Assembly (NCBI GenBank): GCA_049680625.1 | Contig: JBAUID010000028.1 | Span: 23,566 to 87,565, forward strand | Reading direction: 5' to 3' | Length of the DNA stretch: 64,000 nt | Origin: JAUIAI01 sp049680625 | GTDB taxonomy: Bacteria; Pseudomonadota; Gammaproteobacteria; Burkholderiales; Burkholderiaceae_E | Shown here: positions 61,352 through 64,000 of the stretch, piece by piece | Layout of the letters: each line of letters starts with the position of its first letter | Position numbering within the stretch: the first letter of the stretch is position 1 | Translations under genes and position numbers: made by a program | The notes under the pieces: model-generated | Seen by the model: only the letters and a program-made list of their open reading frames with translations | Database searches by the model: none | Told to the model about the DNA's origin: nothing

Positions 61352-62608
61352 TTAACTCAGCAAACGAATCACTTCTACCCCCAGCAATCCGGCTGACAGC
61401 GCCGCGCCTAACACACCCCAGTAGCGCCACCGGTGCAGGCTGTGATCTGCGCCCGGCTGACTGCCAATTCGCCAAAGTGCCAGGTTAACCATGATAAAGA
61501 CGCTCAGAATCACCAGGCTGGTTGCCTGGGCAAGGTTGACCAGTTCAAACCCCAGTGCCAGCGTACCAATACAAATAGTCACCAACAAAATAGCCCGGAT
61601 TGGTGTGCGGCGTTTTGAATGCAGAACCCCTACTACTTTTGGTGCCAGCCCCTCACTGCTCATGCCGTAAATTACCCGACTGGCCATAACAATCTGCACG
61701 AGAATGCCGTTGATCATCGCGATTGATGCCATGGCAGACACCGGTGTTCCAGAATACCCAGTTACCGACTCGAACAATACAGCCAGGGGAGCAGCGCTGC
61801 TGGTTAGTGCTTCGCGGTCGGGCATTGCAACCGCAATAGTTGCAATCAACACATACAGAATCACGGTTATAACCACGGTTGCTACGATGGCGCGCGGCAT
61901 GACGTCTCCCGGGTTAATGGTTTCTTCTGCCATGTTTACAAGATCTTCAAAGCCAACAAAGGCAAAAAAAGCAATTACGGCCGATGAAAACACGGCCGAC
62001 CAGGCGAGTGAGTCTGCGGGTAACGCCAGCGTCCGTGTCCAGATTTGCGCATCGCCTAATAAGGGTGCGCCGTAAAATGCCACCACAACCAGGGTGCCAA
62101 CTTCAAGCAACGTAACGATCGCTGCAAATGTCACGCTTTCGCGCACACCCAGGCAGGCTATCGATGACAAAATCAACAACACGCCGATCACCAGGATGGG
62201 ACGGGCAACTGGAACCAGGCTGCCAAGGTAGCCACTAAACGCGATAGAGATCACCGCACTGGAAATAATTGCGGTGATAACCACGCCGTATCCAACAATC
62301 AGTGCAGGCACCCGGCCAAGACCAATATTGACGTAAACAGCCTCACCGCCGGCACGTGGATAGACCGCGGACAAAAGGGCATAACTAATCCCGGTTGCAC
62401 CAGCCGTCAGGCCGGCGACCAGGAAGGCCAAAGGTGCGCTGTCGCCGGCGACCCGCACGATTTCGCCGATAAGTGCGAAAATGCCGGCGCCAATCGTTAC
62501 CCCCACGCCGTAGAAAATCAGCATTGGCATACCCAGCACGCGGCGTAAGCGAACTGAAGTCTCGCCAGTGCCAACTGGAGCCGGAGCGGGAGTGTCCTGC
62601 GGTTGCAT
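61352..62608 (-). CDS. APC-family amino acid permease
   Basis: The 418-residue protein has about twelve hydrophobic segments and the APC signature near helix 1, 'GVGVTIGAGIFALIGEIVRV' (33-52), followed by 'ISYALLSAVYPRAGGEAVYV' near 75 and 'FFAFVGFEDLVNMAEETINP' near 213. It imports amino acids or amines with a cation. It lies 98 bp upstream of the dioxygenase gene on the same strand, so uptake and cleavage of an aromatic amino acid is possible but unproven. Confidence 0.88.
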   Translation of the reverse strand: MQPQDTPAPAPVGTGETSVRLRRVLGMPMLIFYGVGVTIGAGIFALIGEIVRVAGDSAPLAFLVAGLTAGATGISYALLSAVYPRAGGEAVYVNIGLGRVPALIVGYGVVITAIISSAVISIAFSGYLGSLVPVARPILVIGVLLILSSIACLGVRESVTFAAIVTLLEVGTLVVVAFYGAPLLGDAQIWTRTLALPADSLAWSAVFSSAVIAFFAFVGFEDLVNMAEETINPGDVMPRAIVATVVITVILYVLIATIAVAMPDREALTSSAAPLAVLFESVTGYSGTPVSAMASIAMINGILVQIVMASRVIYGMSSEGLAPKVVGVLHSKRRTPIRAILLVTICIGTLALGFELVNLAQATSLVILSVFIMVNLALWRIGSQPGADHSLHRWRYWGVLGAALSAGLLGVEVIRLLS

Positions 62609-62721
62609 AATTGCGGTTTGCCTGCCCGTGATGATTTAAGCAAACGACATCTTACTGGGCCGGATTACCCCACCGTTGATGTGAATCAAGCCGGGCACGA
62701 TAAACGATTACACTTGGTTGA

Positions 62722-63408
62722 ATGATCCCGGCAACCAAGGCAATGAAGAATTCGATTTCGGCACTGACTCATACAGAGTTGCTGCCGGCACTACGAATGA
62801 GTACCTACGTCGTTGCATTGTTCGCGCTCGCCATGGTGGTCGCGCAGCTCTTCTCAGACCCGATTCAAACCGCTATCGCCCAGTACCCGCGATTGGGCAT
62901 CGTGGTATTTGTTGGAACATCGATCGTAGCGGTATTGATACCGGTGCTAACAAACCTGCCGCTGGTTCCAATTGCGGTACTGGCCTGGGGTCCGTGGTGG
63001 ACTGCTGGTTTATTATTGTCTGGCTGGGTGGCCGGATCAGCAATTTCGTTTGTAATTGGCCGCCATGCCCAGCCTTTTCTGATGCGCCGGTTTCCATCCG
63101 TGCAACGTCATGCCGAAATTGACCGCTTGATTGACAACGATCACCGGATCGCTTCGCTGACGATGTTGCGTATGACGTTTCCGGTCGACGTTCTGTCCTA
63201 TGCCCTCGGATTATTCAGTCGACGCGCTTCTTTGTTCGAAACCAGCCTGTCAACACTGCTCGGCGGCGCACCGTTTGCCATATTGTTTGCACTCTTTCCG
63301 GTGCTATCGCCCTCGGCTCAGGGGCTTTTATTTCTTATTTCAGTTGTGTTGTTCTTTATCTATCGCCGGTGGGTTGTCCGCAAGCAACCCACCGTTCACG
63401 TCCACTAA
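62722..63408 (+). CDS. TVP38/TMEM64 (VTT domain) membrane protein
   Basis: The 228-residue protein has about five to six hydrophobic segments and the VTT core: 'LPLVPIAVLAWGPWWTAGLL' near 79-98, 'GWVAGSAISFVIGRHAQPFL' near 101-120 and 'LTMLRMTFPVDVLSYALGLF' near 146. Relatives are DedA/TMEM64 lipid scramblase-like proteins of the inner membrane. The start is uncertain: ATG 62722 has no ribosome site, and ATG 62743 has AAGG nearby. It is followed by a decayed amidohydrolase. Confidence 0.83.
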   Translation: MIPATKAMKNSISALTHTELLPALRMSTYVVALFALAMVVAQLFSDPIQTAIAQYPRLGIVVFVGTSIVAVLIPVLTNLPLVPIAVLAWGPWWTAGLLLSGWVAGSAISFVIGRHAQPFLMRRFPSVQRHAEIDRLIDNDHRIASLTMLRMTFPVDVLSYALGLFSRRASLFETSLSTLLGGAPFAILFALFPVLSPSAQGLLFLISVVLFFIYRRWVVRKQPTVHVH

Positions 63409-63450
63409 ATTTACTCATGAAGAAACTCTTATACCAACAACTGCTACAGT

Positions 63451-63634
63451 GACCTTGAGCAGCGACTGGAATGCTGACAAAACCGAGTCGATCGAAGTGG
63501 GCAAAGCGACTGACATTGTTATCCTTGATCCGAACCTGCTGACAGTTTTAGTCGACGATATCAGTGACGTCCAGGTGATTGCCACCTTGCCTGGCGGCAA
63601 GCCAACTTATGACCCGGAAGCGATTTTTCATTAG
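63451..63634 (+). pseudogene. Decayed 3' remnant of a YtcJ-like amidohydrolase
   Basis: The frame ending at TAG 63634 reads 'VTLSSDWNADKTESIEVGKA', then 'TDIVILDPNLLTVLVDDISD' and 'VQVIATLPGGKPTYDPEAIF'. The second part is the standard end of YtcJ-type amidohydrolases (G-S-I-E-V-G-K-x-A-D-x-V-x-L-D ... G-G-x-x-x-Y). The first, SSDW, belongs to a segment normally many residues earlier, so an internal deletion has joined two pieces. The rest of the gene is absent; the intact TVP38 gene lies immediately upstream. Confidence 0.65.
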
Positions 63635-63644
63635 TTGATGCCTA

Positions 63645-63662
63645 GCCGGAAAACCGTCCGGC
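63645..63662. other. Short inverted repeat
   Basis: GCCGGA-AACCG-class hairpin: GCCGGA and TCCGGC arms flank AAACCG, just after the amidohydrolase remnant and before the convergent OmpA-family gene end. No T-run follows on either strand, so its role as a terminator is doubtful. The bases 63663-63808 show no gene. Confidence 0.35.
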
Positions 63663-63808
63663 CAAGCGTCCATGGCAGGCGCCAACGAACAACAACCCAA
63701 ATGGAATCCGGATGACTGACGTCAATCACGACGAAATCGTGCGAACTGCCCTACAACACGAAAGGCCTAATCCATAACATTGACGTCTTGACCGATTGGT
63801 GCCGAAAA

Positions 63809-64000
63809 TCAACCGCTTACCCGAAACTGAACGCGACGATTTTGGTCATCCCTTGGTGTGGTGCCGGGCAATGGTTCACTCGGCCCTTTACCGATCAGCT
63901 GTAACCGGGTTGGCTCAATGCCGTAATGTTCAACAAGGACACGATAGACACCCATCGCCCGCTCCCAGGACAACACCATATTGCGACGATAGCTCCCGGT
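63809..64000 (-). CDS. OmpA-family C-terminal domain protein (partial)
   Basis: The last 63 codons of a minus-strand gene enter from the right edge. The sequence 'MVLSWERAMGVYRVLVEHYG', 'IEPTRLQLIGKGPSEPLPGT' and 'TPRDDQNRRVQFRV' is the end of an OmpA/MotB-like peptidoglycan-binding domain, with the conserved N-R-R-V-x-F/I ending. The protein probably anchors an outer-membrane or motor protein to the cell wall. The rest lies outside the window, so the full architecture is unknown. Confidence 0.82.
   Translation of the reverse strand, partial: TGSYRRNMVLSWERAMGVYRVLVEHYGIEPTRLQLIGKGPSEPLPGTTPRDDQNRRVQFRVSG

Noticed and set aside
1..64000. CRISPR array, insertion sequence or prophage
   Set aside because: No regularly spaced repeats, transposase, integrase or phage structural genes were seen on either strand.

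Overview
The window looks like chromosomal DNA of a free-living, probably marine, heterotrophic proteobacterium, most likely a gammaproteobacterium. This is inferred from gene content: TRAP transporters, a cyanide-insensitive type bd oxidase, YaeQ, ClsC-like phospholipase D, a NavMs-like sodium channel, and many flavin, molybdenum and Rieske oxidoreductases. The DNA is moderately GC-rich and densely coded, with many ATGA/TGATG/GTGA stop-start overlaps. No insertion sequence, CRISPR array or prophage was seen. There is one tRNA gene, tRNA-Ser(GCU).

Layout. 1-2079: TRAP permease pair (dctQ, dctM). 2012-5532: LysR regulator divergent from a flavin monooxygenase / alpha-beta hydrolase / flavin reductase operon. 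5529-7091: periplasmic PLD/ClsC-like enzyme. 7141-8048: GST plus a half-length OsmC-like protein. 8202-12022: three-subunit molybdenum hydroxylase (CoxM/S/L-like, not a true CO dehydrogenase) with a 19-bp palindromic operator. 12023-14702: cyanide-insensitive oxidase (cioA, cioB and a 40-aa DUF2474-like subunit). 14892-16745: agmatinase family enzyme and an SDR. 16831-24823: organic-acid region with TRAP binding protein, a 40-aa membrane peptide, two hydroxyacid dehydrogenases, a fused TRAP permease, an MFS carrier and a TauE exporter. 24861-30391: metallophosphoesterase fused to an unknown C-terminal domain, MATE pump, YaeQ, and a PLP lyase/decarboxylase.

30609-37407 is a signalling region. 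It holds a Ras-like small GTPase preceded by a possible 14-codon leader, a receiver protein, a GAF/PAS histidine kinase, a second receiver protein, and, after an unrelated D-aminoacylase-like gene, a STAS antagonist with an RsbW-like kinase. None of the signalling proteins has a DNA-binding output domain. 37442-38632 is a PLP aminotransferase, followed by the tRNA and a palindrome-rich spacer. 39458-47885 is a six-gene minus-strand catabolic operon: Rieske oxygenase, glutamine-synthetase-like ligase, CoA transferase, MmgE/PrpD, enoyl-CoA hydratase and NDP-forming acyl-CoA synthetase.

48027-52544 holds a small orphan, an FkbM methyltransferase, a DUF2157/GDYXXLXY membrane pair and a voltage-gated sodium channel. 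52559-57974 carries a lipoprotein built from two tandem repeats, a secreted caspase-like protease and a PQQ sugar dehydrogenase. 58006-63408 has an MBL-fold hydrolase, a LysR regulator, an extradiol dioxygenase, an APC permease and a TVP38 protein. The window ends with a decayed amidohydrolase 3' remnant and the C-terminal end of an OmpA-family protein.

The best candidates for something new are the Ras-like GTPase/two-component/STAS region, the phosphoesterase fusion, the Rieske plus glutamine-synthetase-like CoA operon, and the duplicated lipoprotein beside the caspase. All function calls come from reading motifs by eye, with no database search.
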